Source: Eretmocerus hayati (lineage: Eukaryota; Arthropoda; Insecta; Hymenoptera; Aphelinidae). From it: DNA of 64,000 bases. The notes below the pieces were generated by a model. It saw only the letters and a program-made list of their open reading frames with translations, was not told the origin of the DNA and searched no databases. Made by a program: the position numbers and the translations under genes. The stretch lies in the NCBI GenBank assembly GCA_029851415.1, contig CM056743.1:73367186-73431185 (forward strand), written 5' to 3'. Shown here in pieces: positions 33,326 through 44,500 of this stretch. The stretch's first letter is position 1, and every line of letters begins with the position of its first letter.

Positions 33326-33928
33326 TTATATTTTGGCACCCACGTGGCACTTGTTTCCTCTTAGATTGAGTGTACTGTTGGGGAGAAGATCGTAATGTAT
33401 CCCACCTTCATCGATATTCAGAGTATCTCGAGGAGCAGATTTCTTCCTCGTTTCTGAAAAATCTTCCCTCCAGTTGTTCGCGTCTCTTTCGTCCACTCTC
33501 AGAAATTCACCGCAGATAATTTGGGATAAAATATGTTTATGATTTTGAGAATTCTCCAGCCAACCACTCGAAGCTTCAAAATTTTCGATGCCTAAATCTT
33601 TGGCAATCTCTAAAGCTTTCTCTCGAACTAACCCGCCAGTCACTGGAATGTTTTTTTCCCGCCCTCTGCAGAACCATTCAAATAATTCCTCTTCCAATTC
33701 ATCATTTTTCGCACCACGCAAGCATTTTACTTTTGGCAACTCAATTCCTGATGCTGCGGCGTTCCGAATCTCATCTTTCTGTGATATGATCGTTGATAAT
33801 GTAGATCTTGGAATTCCAAAATTATCAGCTATTTCGCTCTTTTTCTTAACAGACCTATCGACTTCATCCAGTATCTCAAGTTTGGTGCTCAAATCAATAC
33901 ACGACTGCTTGCGCGGCTCACTCATCAC
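33326..33928 (-). pseudogene. Tigger/pogo transposase, N-terminal two thirds
   Basis: 200 codons. An N-terminal CENP-B-type helix-turn-helix (LSTKLEILDEVD...IADNFGIPRSTLSTII), a Tc5-type second DNA-binding domain (EELFEWFCRGREKNIPVTG...GWLEN), and the start of the DDE core at DTLNIDEGGIHYDLLP, where relatives have the first catalytic Asp in a N-A-D-E-T-G-like motif. The catalytic domain is then cut off, so it cannot transpose itself. Close to the C-terminal end lies the MITE insertion. Confidence 0.85.
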
Positions 33929-34163
33929 GATGTACTAAGCTGTTCCTCGCGGACATTGACTCTGTTTACAAATTTGAATTCGTATAAACCAAGATCTTGA
34001 GTCAGACGGGACCGGAAAATCGTTCGAAATTCGTGTTAACGAAAATTCGTGTTAACTCGAAAAACGTCCATAAGAGCCAATGCATTCTCAACGGGACAAG
34101 AATTTCGTTCGTGTTAATGAGAGAATTCGTGTTAAAGGTGTTCGTGTTAACGAGGGATGACTG

Positions 34164-35969
34164 TATATCTACCTTGCTCGAGATTTGTGAGAATGTTTAC
34201 AGTACGCATAGCTGGAGCTGCGACATTGTCAGTCTCGTTCTGCTGTTGACATCGAAGAATAAGTAATGTACACTATAGCACGTGAGAGCAAATGAGACAG
34301 CAAACTCTAAAATTCAAAACAATATGGAGGCCTTGATGTCAACGTTGAAGCAGATAGAGACCCGCAGAACACAATTCCATTTTTCGATGGAGTTTTGGTA
34401 GTGACTGTACTTACCTATCCAAAGCAAATCAGCAAAAATCGTTTCTAAGAAATATCGTATAATCCTATTATACTGATAGTTTTCTAAGCTATCGTCGCAT
34501 CGCAGCGAACTCTGACAACTGATGCCTTGCTCCGATGCCTCGAATCGATTTTACACTCAGGAGTTCACGGATTCTTCGATCATCCGATACTTTAGTATCC
34601 CTCAGAACTTTCAATTGAGGTAATGAGAGTCACGTAATCTGTCTGCAATTGACGAAGGCATAACGATGTGAGTGGATGCGAGTAGCACAGTAGCACATTG
34701 CGGCGGCCACCTGTGACACTGTCGGACCTGTGTCTTTGTGGCGTGCTGCGTATACGGCTTGTGAGAAACTGTAACACCAAAGTTACTAAAAGACTGAAGG
34801 AACGATACAGACTAACTGATCACGTTGAGCGCAATCGGAAACCAAGTTTTTCATAATTTGTACACACCTGAGTTCTTTCAAAAAGAGATTGGGGAGTTTT
34901 TGGGTGCTAAGAAAACTCGGGCGATTTTTTTTGCAGCAATCGTGGTGTTACTATCCGTACGAGACTTCTGCTACCGTGGAGTAAGTTCTCTTATGTCCCC
35001 AAAATGATCATTATTGTATGAGGTGCTCGATAGAAAAGCTCGTTAGTTGCCGCGGAGCACGAAATCATACAAGGTCCAGTCAGGTGGTTTCACTGAGACC
35101 ACAATCATATGAAGAAGGTCTGCTCACTCCGGCGCTCAGACTCAGCTCACTTCCTCGCGCAGCCACCGGAATCCAACATGGCTAACCCGGAGGGCGCTCG
35201 CAGATTGGCCGGTCGCTTTCACCGTCTCTGCTCTCCTTCTTCTTTGCGTTATTGGCCTGTGGACTTCAATCCTCTCGCCTAGGGAGGGTAGAGAGACCCT
35301 CCCCATCACCAAGTGTTGTGCCGTTACTAATGCAACGATCGAACGGAGATGGTGCAGTGGAATGCAAATTCGCGTAACTGCATTAATGCTGAAATAATAG
35401 AAATGTGTCCAATACTGATCCCATATCCTATCCTCACTGTTGGTTCCCAAAGCACTCAGGTCTGTGTGAACCCCAAATTCCCAAATCCAAAGACTCCTCT
35501 GGGAGCTGGCAGCTCATACGCGCTGTTTAAGAAAATTTCTGAGATTTCACCAATCATCATATTTACTTGACAGCCCTTGTTTGAATGGAATACTATTAGA
35601 TAGTATACTAATCAGATAGTACATTTCCCATAATTTTTTTGCAAACTCGGGTGCCACCGTCACGAAGCCTTGTGGGTCATAGGGTTAGGATCGTCGCCAC
35701 CATCGTCGTCTGTTGTTGTAAATTTTTCGGATGCTCAGACATGCACGTCGAGACATTTCGAAAGAAATTCCGATCGACTAGCATGGGTGTTGTCCATTAC
35801 CTACCACTGTTCTGCCGAAGTCTTGCCGAAAGCGGATGAGAGGCGGGGGGGGGGTGGAGGAGAGAATTTGCGTTCGCTCATGCAACCGTTCCTGTATATC
35901 AATACGCTCGGCTTCCGTTCCAAATGATGTTTACTCATATTGATTACGTCTGATGTCTTATATCATAAT
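34164..35969. other. hAT interior, right part
   Basis: About 1.8 kb with no recognised gene. A plus-strand frame at 34825-34982 ends at a consensus donor (GTGGA then GTAAGT), and a G-rich run lies near 35846-35856. It may contain captured host sequence. Confidence 0.4.
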
Positions 35970-36483
35970 TGAAATATATTCCGTTTAGTTTCGTTTATCA
36001 TGAACATAACTCAAATCGATTTCGTTTAGTTTCGTTCATAATAAACATAATCCATATCAATTTCGTTTAGTTCCGTTTATCATAATCATAATCGAAATTA
36101 CTTTCGTTTACTTTCCTCCCCTCAAACGAAATAGTTTCGTTTGATTTCGTTTGGTTTTCTAACGAAACATATCGATTATGTTTCGTTTCGGTTATTGTAA
36201 CCGTAATTATGCATGATTAACGTTTCGTTTCGTTTCTCTCACCGACATTTTTGTTGGGATTCGTTAAGTTTCTAGCTCAACCATAATTCGTTTTTGTTTA
36301 GTTTCGTTTCTCATAAACGGAATGAAAAACGTAATTCAAATCAAATTATTAAGTTTAGTTTCGTTTATGGGAAAAACTAAACTAAATTCTGGAATTGTGA
36401 TTATGGTTATTGAAAAACGAAACGAAACTAAACATGATTGAAATTTCACCGAAATAAACGAAACGAAACGAAACATAAGTTTC
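35970..36483. repeat. hAT subterminal repeat array, right
   Basis: TTTCGTTTAGTTTCGTTTAT-type motifs repeated about every 15-35 bp in both orientations, ending in the terminal inverted repeat. Confidence 0.8.
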
Positions 36484-36496
36484 GTTACAAACCCTG

Positions 36497-36641
36497 TTTC
36501 CAACCAATACTCCTCTATTTTGGTCATACGAACCTCAGCGCCACCTACTTTCATTTTCTTCTTACCCTCCTTTTCAAAATTAGTCCAGGAGTTTGTAATT
36601 TTCCTCAGGATAGCTTCCTGATTTTCAACAAGTTTATCCAT
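36497..36641 (-). CDS. BEL/Pao Gag N-terminus, severed by the hAT
   Basis: ATG at 36641, about 48 codons beginning MDKLVENQEAILRK, with KKKMKVGGAEV in the middle and ending EEYWLE within the 8-bp target duplication. The same codons recur at 31095-31088 on the far side of the hAT, proving this is the missing start of the Gag frame 5.4 kb away. Reading past the duplication runs into hAT repeat DNA. Confidence 0.88.
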
Positions 36642-37590
36642 TTTTTTTGGATATTTGAACAAAATACTATGAATGTGAGAGATGAGAATGGGTACAGCCC
36701 GTTAGACAGTGCGTGGGTATTGCAATTAAAGAGAGATTGCACCCTTCAGTATGCACAGTAACTCTCGAAAAGAATTCTCAACTCACCACGTGATTGTATT
36801 GAAGAGCAACAATAAAGTTACTGGATCAACCAGTGATAGAGGGAAATGCTCTCCAATGTATTAGAGTGTGACGTAAATGTCACCAATATGAGTGCTTGCA
36901 CTGGCGCAAAGCGTCTATATATACAGAGTATTTACAATATGTGCAGTAGTGTAAAAACGGAATGATCTTACTTGTTTATGTTGAGCGTGCATCGTCGCGT
37001 GCAACTTGCGACGAACAGCAAACAAACGCATCGACTGTATGTTCACAGACAGCCGCACACCAAGACACCAGCTGTTGCATGCGCCGACTGCAGCGCGATC
37101 GGAACGGAGCGGCTACCCGAGGAACTGCGTAACAGCAATCACCGCGGCCGTCGGTATGGCAGGCATCAATGTTGCCTTCCCACCTCTGTCCTCGTGACCG
37201 CTCCCCAGGTTGATGAGATCTTACGCTGCCCAGCTCCACACGTCCCACAAGACCAGGACGTTTGCGGGGAAGCTGCTGCAAGATCTTTTTTACAGCACAC
37301 ACACACACTTCGAAATGTCACTCACTGATGCGAAAATAAGCACACCCGGTGTTCTCGGCTCCTCAGCCAAAATAGCTGAATCAACACACAGCGAAACACC
37401 ATCGGGGGCTTTCACAATTGTCACTCGCGTTTTACAATTTCTCCGATTTGGTCACGCACTATTAAGCACACGCGATAGTGGCGTCAAGCCTCGTGCGACC
37501 ACCAAAATGGTGACATTGGCGTCGCATTTCGGAGCACCGCGAGATTCTCAAGTTTTTGAGCACTGTGCACTGTCTCACACCCATCGCAAT
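36642..37590 (-). other. BEL/Pao 5' leader
   Basis: About 950 bp between the primer site and the gag start. Frames here are short and look like by-products; no gene is recognised. Confidence 0.6.
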
Positions 37591-37606
37591 CCGGCTCGAA
37601 GGACCA
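37591..37606 (-). promoter_or_regulatory. BEL/Pao tRNA primer binding site
   Basis: Minus-strand TGGTCCTTCGAGCCGG starts two bases after the LTR; TGG pairs with the tRNA CCA end. The tRNA identity is not assigned. Confidence 0.8.
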
Positions 37607-37608
37607 AA

Positions 37609-37984
37609 TGTTCGCTCATGAGGAGCTAATGGATGCGATGGGGTGGAGAAATAAACACTCACAAATACAGAGGGTTATGCTCGATAAGACTTTAATTATT
37701 TAAATCAAAACTGGGCTCATTGTGCGAGCCCTACAAAAAGCGCGTGTGTGTGCTGCGACGGTAAAACGAAGAAGAAGGAAGTGCGTGCGAGGCTCCGAAT
37801 TCTTGCAGCGGAACACTCGAAACGCGACGCGCCACTCAGGGCCGTATCAACTGAATTTACACAGATCATGAATGATTATATTTAAGCAAACATTCGCCGA
37901 GCGCACACTTAGAATTATCATAATTTTCAATAATCAGAACCATAGATATATATAGATATAATGATAGAATTATGAATCGGAACA
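37609..37984 (-). repeat. 5' LTR of the BEL/Pao element
   Basis: 376 bp, partner of 25206-25585, differing by about four or five substitutions and a TA-repeat indel. A TATATATAG tract lies near its start on the minus strand. Confidence 0.95.
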
Positions 37985-38079
37985 CAACGTTCCAGAAACG
38001 TTGACGAAACATTCACTGTTTGGTCGATTTTTGAATGGGAGAACCCCGAAATTTAATGGTGAACGGCAAAAAATTCCCT

Positions 38080-40650
38080 TGAACAAGCACGACCAATGCG
38101 CGCGATGTGGTCCCCTTCTTAAGGGTATCTATGAGCAATCCGAGGGTGGTAGACAACAAGCACGGATTCCCCTATATGTGTCTTTCTTTCCGGGACCAGA
38201 TCACGAATCAATCCATTATCCAGCTCAATACTAGACAGTGAATTATCAAGGCCATGAGAGAAGAAGACGAGGGGCACTCTCGAACATATTAAGCACTGTG
38301 AGCCCTGCTTCTTTGGAATCCGTGCTATATCTCGCGATAAATAAGATCAATCATAGAATTCCCAGACACGAATCTTACATCAGTGGCTAAGACAAAAGGA
38401 CTCCCGTTTTTTCAGCACTAGAGAGTCGAGAAAATATCAAGTCATCGAGAGAATAAGACGAGGGGCACTCTCGACCAGATTCACCACTGTGAGCCCTGCT
38501 TTTTTGGAATCCGTGTGATATATCGCGATACATTGAGAGAATTACAGAATTTCCCAGGCACAAATTGTACATCCCTGGCTAAGAACAGATGACGCCCGTT
38601 ATTTTAGCATTGCAAAAGCGAGAGAATATCAGGTCGACGCGGGGAAAAGACGAGGGGCACTCGAGATCGCACGACTGATGCACGAACTGTGGCTCTCGCT
38701 ATAAGGGTTTCTATAGGCAATCTGAGGGTGATAGACTCCAAGTACAGAATTTCTCTAAATTAGTCTTCCTTCTCGGGACCAAAGCACGAACGAATCCATT
38801 ATCCAGCTCAACACTAGACAGAGGATATCGAGTCCAAGCAAGAAAGAGACGAGGGGCCCTCTCGGCCAACTTGAGCACATTGAGTCCTGCTTTTTTGGAA
38901 TCCCTGCTATATCTCGCGATAATTCAGAACAATATCAGAATTCCCAGGCACGAATCTTACACCCGTGGCTGAGACGAAAGGACTCCCATTTTTTCAGCAC
39001 TACAGAGTTGAGAGATTATCAATTCTTCGAGAGAAAAAGACGAGAGGCACCCTCGACCAGATTCACCACTGTGAGCCCTGCTTTTTCCGGTTCCATGCTA
39101 TATCTCGCGATAAATTAGAACAATCACAGAATTCCCAGGCACGAATCTTACATCAGTGGCTGGAACAAAAGGACTTTCGTTTAGTTGGCACTACAGAGGC
39201 GAGAGAATATCAAGACTTCGCGAGAACAAGGCGAGAGGCACTCTCGACCAACTTAAGCACTGTGGGCCCTGCCTTTTTTGGAATCCGTGGTATATATCGT
39301 GACGAATTAAGAAAATCACAGAATTCCCGGGCACGAATAGTACATCCTTGGCTAAGAACAGATGACGCCCGTTCTTTTACCATTGCAGAAGCGAGAGAAT
39401 ATCCGGTCGACGCGAGGGAAAGACGAGGGGCAATCGAAATCGCACGACTGATGCACGAACTGTGGCTCTCGCTATAAGGGTATCTATGAGCAATCTGAGG
39501 CCGATAGACTCCAAGCACAGGAATCCCCTGAATTCTCCCCTCTTTGCGGAATCAGAGCACGAATCAATTCATGATTCAGCTCAACAACAGACAGAGGACA
39601 TCGAGATTATACGAGTAAAAGACGAGGGGCCCTCTCGACCAACTTGAGCACTGTGAGCCCTGCTTCTCTGGAATTCGTGGTATATATCGCGATGAATTGA
39701 GAAAATCACTGAATTTCCGGGCACAAATCGTACATCTTTGGCTAAGAACAGATGACGCCCGTTCTTTTACCATTGCAGAGGCGAGAGAATATCCGGCCGA
39801 CGCGAGGGAAAGACGAGGGGCACTCGAAATCGCACGATTAATGCACGAACTGTCGCTCTCGCTATAACGGTATCTATGAGCAATATGAGGCTGATAGACT
39901 CTAAGCACAGATATGTCCTGAATTCCTCTCTCCTTTCGGAACCAGAAGACGGATTAATCCATTATTCAGCTCAACACTAGCCCGAGAATATCCAGATCAT
40001 CCGAGAAAAAGACGAGGGGCTTTCTCGACCAACGTGGGGACTCTTAGCCCTGCTTTTTTGAATCCGTGATATATCCCGAGATGAATTGAACGATCACAGA
40101 ATTCCCAGGCTTGAATCTCACGACCTTGGCTGCAAACAAAGGGCTTCCTCTTATTCAGCATTGCAGAAGCGAGGAAACATCAGGGCGACGCGAGGAAAAG
40201 ACGAGGGGCACTCTCGACCAACGTGGGCACTGTTAACCCCGCGTTCTTGGAATCCGTGGTATATATCGCGATGAATTAGGGAAATCACAGAATTTCCGGG
40301 CACAAATCGTACATCCTTGGCTAAGAGCAGATGACACCCGTTCTTCGAGCATTGCAAGAGCGAGAGAATATCAGGTCGACGCCAGGGAAAGACGAGGGGC
40401 ACTCTCGACCAAGTTGGGCAATCCTGGAATCCGTGGTATATTTCACGACGAATCAAAACAATCACAGAATTCCCAGGCACGAATCTCACATCCTTGGCTA
40501 AAACGAAAGGACTTTCGATTATTTAGCACTACCGAAACGAGAGAGTATAAACTCTTCGAGAGAAAAAGACGAGGGGCACTCTCGACCAACTGGAGCGATG
40601 TGGTCCTCGCCATAAGGGTATCTCTGAGCAATCTGAGGGTGAGCAGATAT
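38080..40650 (+). repeat. ~190-bp satellite array, left (13 or so units)
   Basis: The box GACGAGGGGCACTCTCGACC recurs near 38267, 38457, 38648, 38846, 39028, 39230, 39423, 39624, 39813, 40011, 40200, 40393 and 40569, spacing 176-202 bp. At least two unit types alternate. Type A carries GGAATCCGTG and ATATCTCGCGAT; type B carries GCACGACTGATGCACGAAC and TATCTATGAGCAATCTGAGG. The many short open frames are by-products of the repeat. Confidence 0.9.
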
Positions 40651-41580
40651 TCCAGTGCTACGAGCTGATATAGTACCACTCGTCTTTTCTGCTGATTCCA
40701 TCATGTTCCACCAAAATTCAGGTCGTGCGACATCGTGACTCAGACGTCGAGTACTGTAGTAGTCTTGGGGAATTTGGTACATTATCACACGATGATATGC
40801 TAGCTATAGGTCTGGTGACGGCGAGGATCGAGGCGAGGATCGACCAGTTAAGTATAACCGAGGCGGCGCGCGCCAATCTTGCCGCGTGCCCCTCGGCTTC
40901 TTCTCCACCTGTCTCGCTCATCGTACATCATTTTTTGTGTTGCGCTGTTTTGAACTGGCACACACGAACCGCGATGCTGAAGGATATACACGACACATGT
41001 GCAGTGTGACATGCACTCCAAAAACTTCTTCCTTCGCCGCGAATCACCTCGGCAAGCAGATATTGTGGTGCTACGAGCTAATAGAGTACCCTCGTCTTTT
41101 CTGCTGATTCCATCATGTTACACTAAAATCCAGGTCGAGCGGTATCGTGACTCAGACGTCGAGTTCTGTAGTCATATCCGAAAATCTGGGAAAAGTCAAC
41201 ATGATGATATGGTAGCGATAGGTCTGGGTATGGAGAATCGAACAGCTTAGCTTAACCGATGCAGCGCGCGCAAATCTTGCCGCGTGCCCCTCGTCTTTTT
41301 CTCCTCCTGTCTCACTCATCGTACATCATTTTTTGTGTTGCGCTGTTTTGAACTGGCACACACAAACCGCGATGCTGAAAAATATACGGGACGCATGTGC
41401 AGTGTGACATGCACTCCAAAAAATTCTTCCTTCGCCGCGAATCACCTCGGCGAACAGAATTCTAGTGCTACGAGCTAGTAGAGTACCCCTCGTCTTTTCT
41501 GCTGTTTCCATCATGTTACACTAAAAGCCAGGTCGTGCGGTATCGTGACTCAGACGTCGAGTACTGTAGTAGTATTGGAA
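40651..41580 (+). repeat. Central ~400-bp tandem repeat at the palindrome axis
   Basis: Three starts of ATCGTGACTCAGACGTCGAG (about 40733, 41145, 41541), spacing about 412 and 396 bp, with GCGCGC(C/A)AATCTTGCCGCG and a CACACGAACCGCGATGCTGAA segment in each of two units. It separates the two oppositely oriented satellite arrays. Confidence 0.85.
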
Positions 41581-44500
41581 CGCCAGATGATATAGCCAAA
41601 GATGTACGATTTGTGCCCGGAAATTCTGTGATTTCCTTAATTCATCGCGATATCTACCTTGGATTCCAAAAAAGCGGGGCTAACAGTGCCCACGTTGGTC
41701 GAGAGTGCCCCTCGTCTTTTCCTCGCGTCGCCCTGATGTTTTCCCGCGTCTGCAATGCTGGATAAACGGAAACCCTGTGTTCGCATCCAAGGTCGTAAGA
41801 TTCAAGCCTGGGAATTCTGTGATCATTCAATTCATCTCGGGATATATCACGGATTCCAAGAAAGCAGGGCTGACAGTTCCCACGTTGGTCTAGAAAGCCC
41901 CTCGTCTTTTTCTCGCATAGTCCGGATATTCTCGGGCTAGTGTTGAGCTGGATAATGGATTAATCCGTCTTCTGGTTCCGAGAGGAAAGAGTAATTCAGG
42001 AGAAATCCGTGCTTACAGTCTATCAGCTTCATATTGCTCATAGATACCGTTATAGCGAGAGCCGCAGTTCGTGCATTAGTCGTGCGATTTCGAGTGCCCC
42101 TCGTCTTTCCCTCGCGTTGACCGGATATTCTCTCGCTTCTGCAATGGTAAAAGAACGGGCGTCATCTGTTCTTAGCCAAGGATGTACGATTTGTGCTCGG
42201 AGATTCAGTGATTTTCTTAATTCATCGCGATATATACCACGGATTCCAAAGAAACAGGGCTCACAGTGCTCAAGTTGGTCGAGAGTGCCCCTCGTCTTCT
42301 TCTCGTATGATCTCGATGTCCTCTGTCTGTTGTTGAGCTGAATCATGGACTGATTTGTGTTCTGATTCCGCAAAGAGGGGATAATTCAGGGGAATTCTGT
42401 GCTTGGAGTCTATCAGCCTCAGATTGCTCATAGATACCGTTATAGCGGGAGCCACAGTTCGTGCACGAGTCGTGCGATTTCGATTGCCCCTCGTCTTTCC
42501 CTCGCGTCAACCGGATATTCTCTCGCTTCTGCAATGGTAAAAGAACGGGCGTCATCTGTTTTTAGCCAAGGATGTACTATTTGTGCCCGGAAATTGTGTG
42601 ATTTTCTTAGTTCGTCGCTATATATACCACGGATTCCAAAAAAGGCGGGGCCCACAGTGCTCAAGTTGGTCAAGAGTGCCCCTCGTCATTTGCTCGCGAA
42701 GTCTTGATATTCTCTCGCCTCTGTAGTGCTAACTAAACGAAAGTCCTTTTGTTTCAGCCACGGATGTAAGATTCGTGCCTGGGAATTCTGTGATTGTTCT
42801 AATTTATCGCGAGAGATAGCACGGAACCGGAAAAAGCAGGGCTCACAGTGGTGAATCTAGTCAAGAGTGCCCCTCGTCTTTTTCTCTCGGAGAATTGATA
42901 ATCTCTCAACTCTGTAGTGCTGAAGGAATGGGAATCCTTTTGTCTCAGCCACGGGTGTAAGATTCGTGCCTGGGAATTCTGTGATTGTTCTAAATTATCG
43001 CGAGATATAGCAGGGATTCCAAAGAAGCAGGGCTCAATGTGCTCAAGTTGGTCGAGAGTGCCCCTCGTCTTTTTCTCGCATGGTCTCGATATGTCACGTG
43101 GATTAGTCCTGCGTTTTCGAGCGCCCCTCGTCTTTTCCTCGCGTCGCCCTGATATTTCCTCGCTCCTGCAATATTGTATAAACGGGAGTCCTCTGTTCTC
43201 AGCCAAGGTCGTAAGATTCGAGCCTGGAAATTCTTTGAGTGTTTCAATCCATCGCGAGATATATCACGGATTTCGGGAAAGCAGGGCTAACATTCCCCAA
43301 GTTGGTCGAAAGTGCCGTTCGTGTTTTTCTCGCATGGTCTGAATATTCTCTGGCTAGTGTTGAGCTGAATGATGGATTGATTCTTCTTCTGGTCCCGAAA
43401 AGGAAGACTAATAGGGGGGATCCCGTCCTTGGTGTCTACCACCCTCAGATTGCTCATACATACCCTTAAGAAGGGGACCATAGTGCGCGCATTGGTCATG
43501 CGTTTTCGAGTGCCCCTTGCCTTTCCCTGTCGTCGCCCTGATATTCTCTCGCTTCTGCAATGCTGAATGAACAGGAATTCTCTGTTCTCAGCCAAGGATG
43601 TAAGACTTGTGCCTGAGAATTCTGGGACTCTTCGAATTTATCGCGATATATACCACGGATTCCAAAAAAGCAAGGCTCACAGTGGTCAATCTGGTCGAGA
43701 GTGCCCCTCGTCTTTCTCTCTCGAAGACTTGATATTCTCTCGACTCTGTAGTGCTGAAGAAGCGGAATCCTCTTGTCTCAGCCACAGATGTAAGATTCGT
43801 GCCTGGGAATCCTGTACTTTTCCAATATATCGCGAGATACAGCACGGATTCCAAAAAAGCAGGGCTCACAGTGCCCACGTTGGTCGAGAGTAGCCCTCGT
43901 CTTCTCCTCGCGTCGCGTCGATGTTCGCTCGCTCCTGCAATGCTGAATAAACGGGAGCCCTCTGTTCTCAGCCAAGGTCCTAAGATTCGAGCCTGGGATT
44001 TCTGTGAGTGTTTCGATTCATCGCGAGATATATCACGGATTCCATTAAAGCAGGGCTAACAGTCCCCACGTTGGTCGAGAGTGCCCCTCGTCTTTTTCTC
44101 GCATGGTCTGGATATTCTCTGGCTAGTGTTGAGATGAATAATGGATTAATTCGTCCTTTGGTCCCGAAAAGGATGAGTAATTCAGGAGATTCCTGTGCTT
44201 GGAGTGTGTCAGCCTTAGATTGCTCATAGATACCCTTATAGTCAGAGCCACAGTTCGTGCATTAGTCGTGCAACTTCGAGTGCCCCTCGTATTTTCCTCG
44301 GGTCGACCTGATATTTTCTCGCTTTTGCAATGCTAGAGGAACGGCCGTCATCTATACTCAGCCAGGGATGTACGATTTATGCCTGGAAATTCTGTGATTT
44401 TCTTGATTTATCGCGATATATCCCAGGGATTCTAAGAAAGCAGGGCTCACAGTGGTCATTCCGGTCGAGAGTGCCCATCGTCTTTTTCTATCGAAGACTT

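Larger units (their letters stand above)
32735..34163 (-). mobile_element. pogo/Tigger element inside the hAT
   Basis: 1,429 bp with inverted ends CAGTCATCCCTCGTTAACACG, flanked by TA on both sides (32733-32734 and 34164-34165). These are signatures of the pogo/Tigger branch of Tc1-mariner. It encodes a truncated transposase on the minus strand and is itself split by a MITE (32982-33310). Confidence 0.92.
31096..36496. mobile_element. hAT-superfamily transposon inserted in BEL gag
   Basis: 5,401 bp with terminal inverted repeats CAGGGTTTGTAAC at both ends and a perfect 8-bp duplication TTTCCAAC (31088-31095 and 36497-36504). CAGGG ends plus an 8-bp duplication define hAT. Removing the element and one duplication restores the gag frame exactly. 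No hAT transposase is seen inside; a non-autonomous carrier is likely. It contains a Tigger copy and unassigned DNA with C-rich and GT-rich tracts. Confidence 0.93.
25206..37984 (-). mobile_element. BEL/Pao LTR retrotransposon with nested insertions
   Basis: 12,779 bp in minus orientation, bounded by LTRs (25206-25585 and 37609-37984) and flanked by a perfect 5-bp duplication CAACG (25201-25205 and 37985-37989). It has a purine-rich tract next to the 3' LTR and a tRNA primer site next to the 5' LTR. The gag-pol frame is continuous in one phase but carries two stops and a hAT insertion in gag. The LTRs differ at about four or five positions plus a small TA-repeat indel, near 1.2% divergence, so insertion was fairly recent. 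Confidence 0.95.
24655..38017. mobile_element. Foldback MITE split by the BEL insertion
   Basis: The left end ACCAAACAGTGAATGTT (about 24655) and the right end CATTCACTGTTTGGT (about 38003-38017) are inverted copies. Inside each lies a long inverted repeat with AACGTTCC and CCGTAAATAGTCGGAAACC. Without the BEL element it is about 580 bp. The mirror copy in the right arm is about 47670-48205. The family also has a lone end near 11603. Confidence 0.65.

Noticed and set aside
36972..37629. Overlapping 100-140-codon frames on both strands
   Set aside because: They lie in the BEL leader and LTR edge, have no recognised domain and overlap each other.
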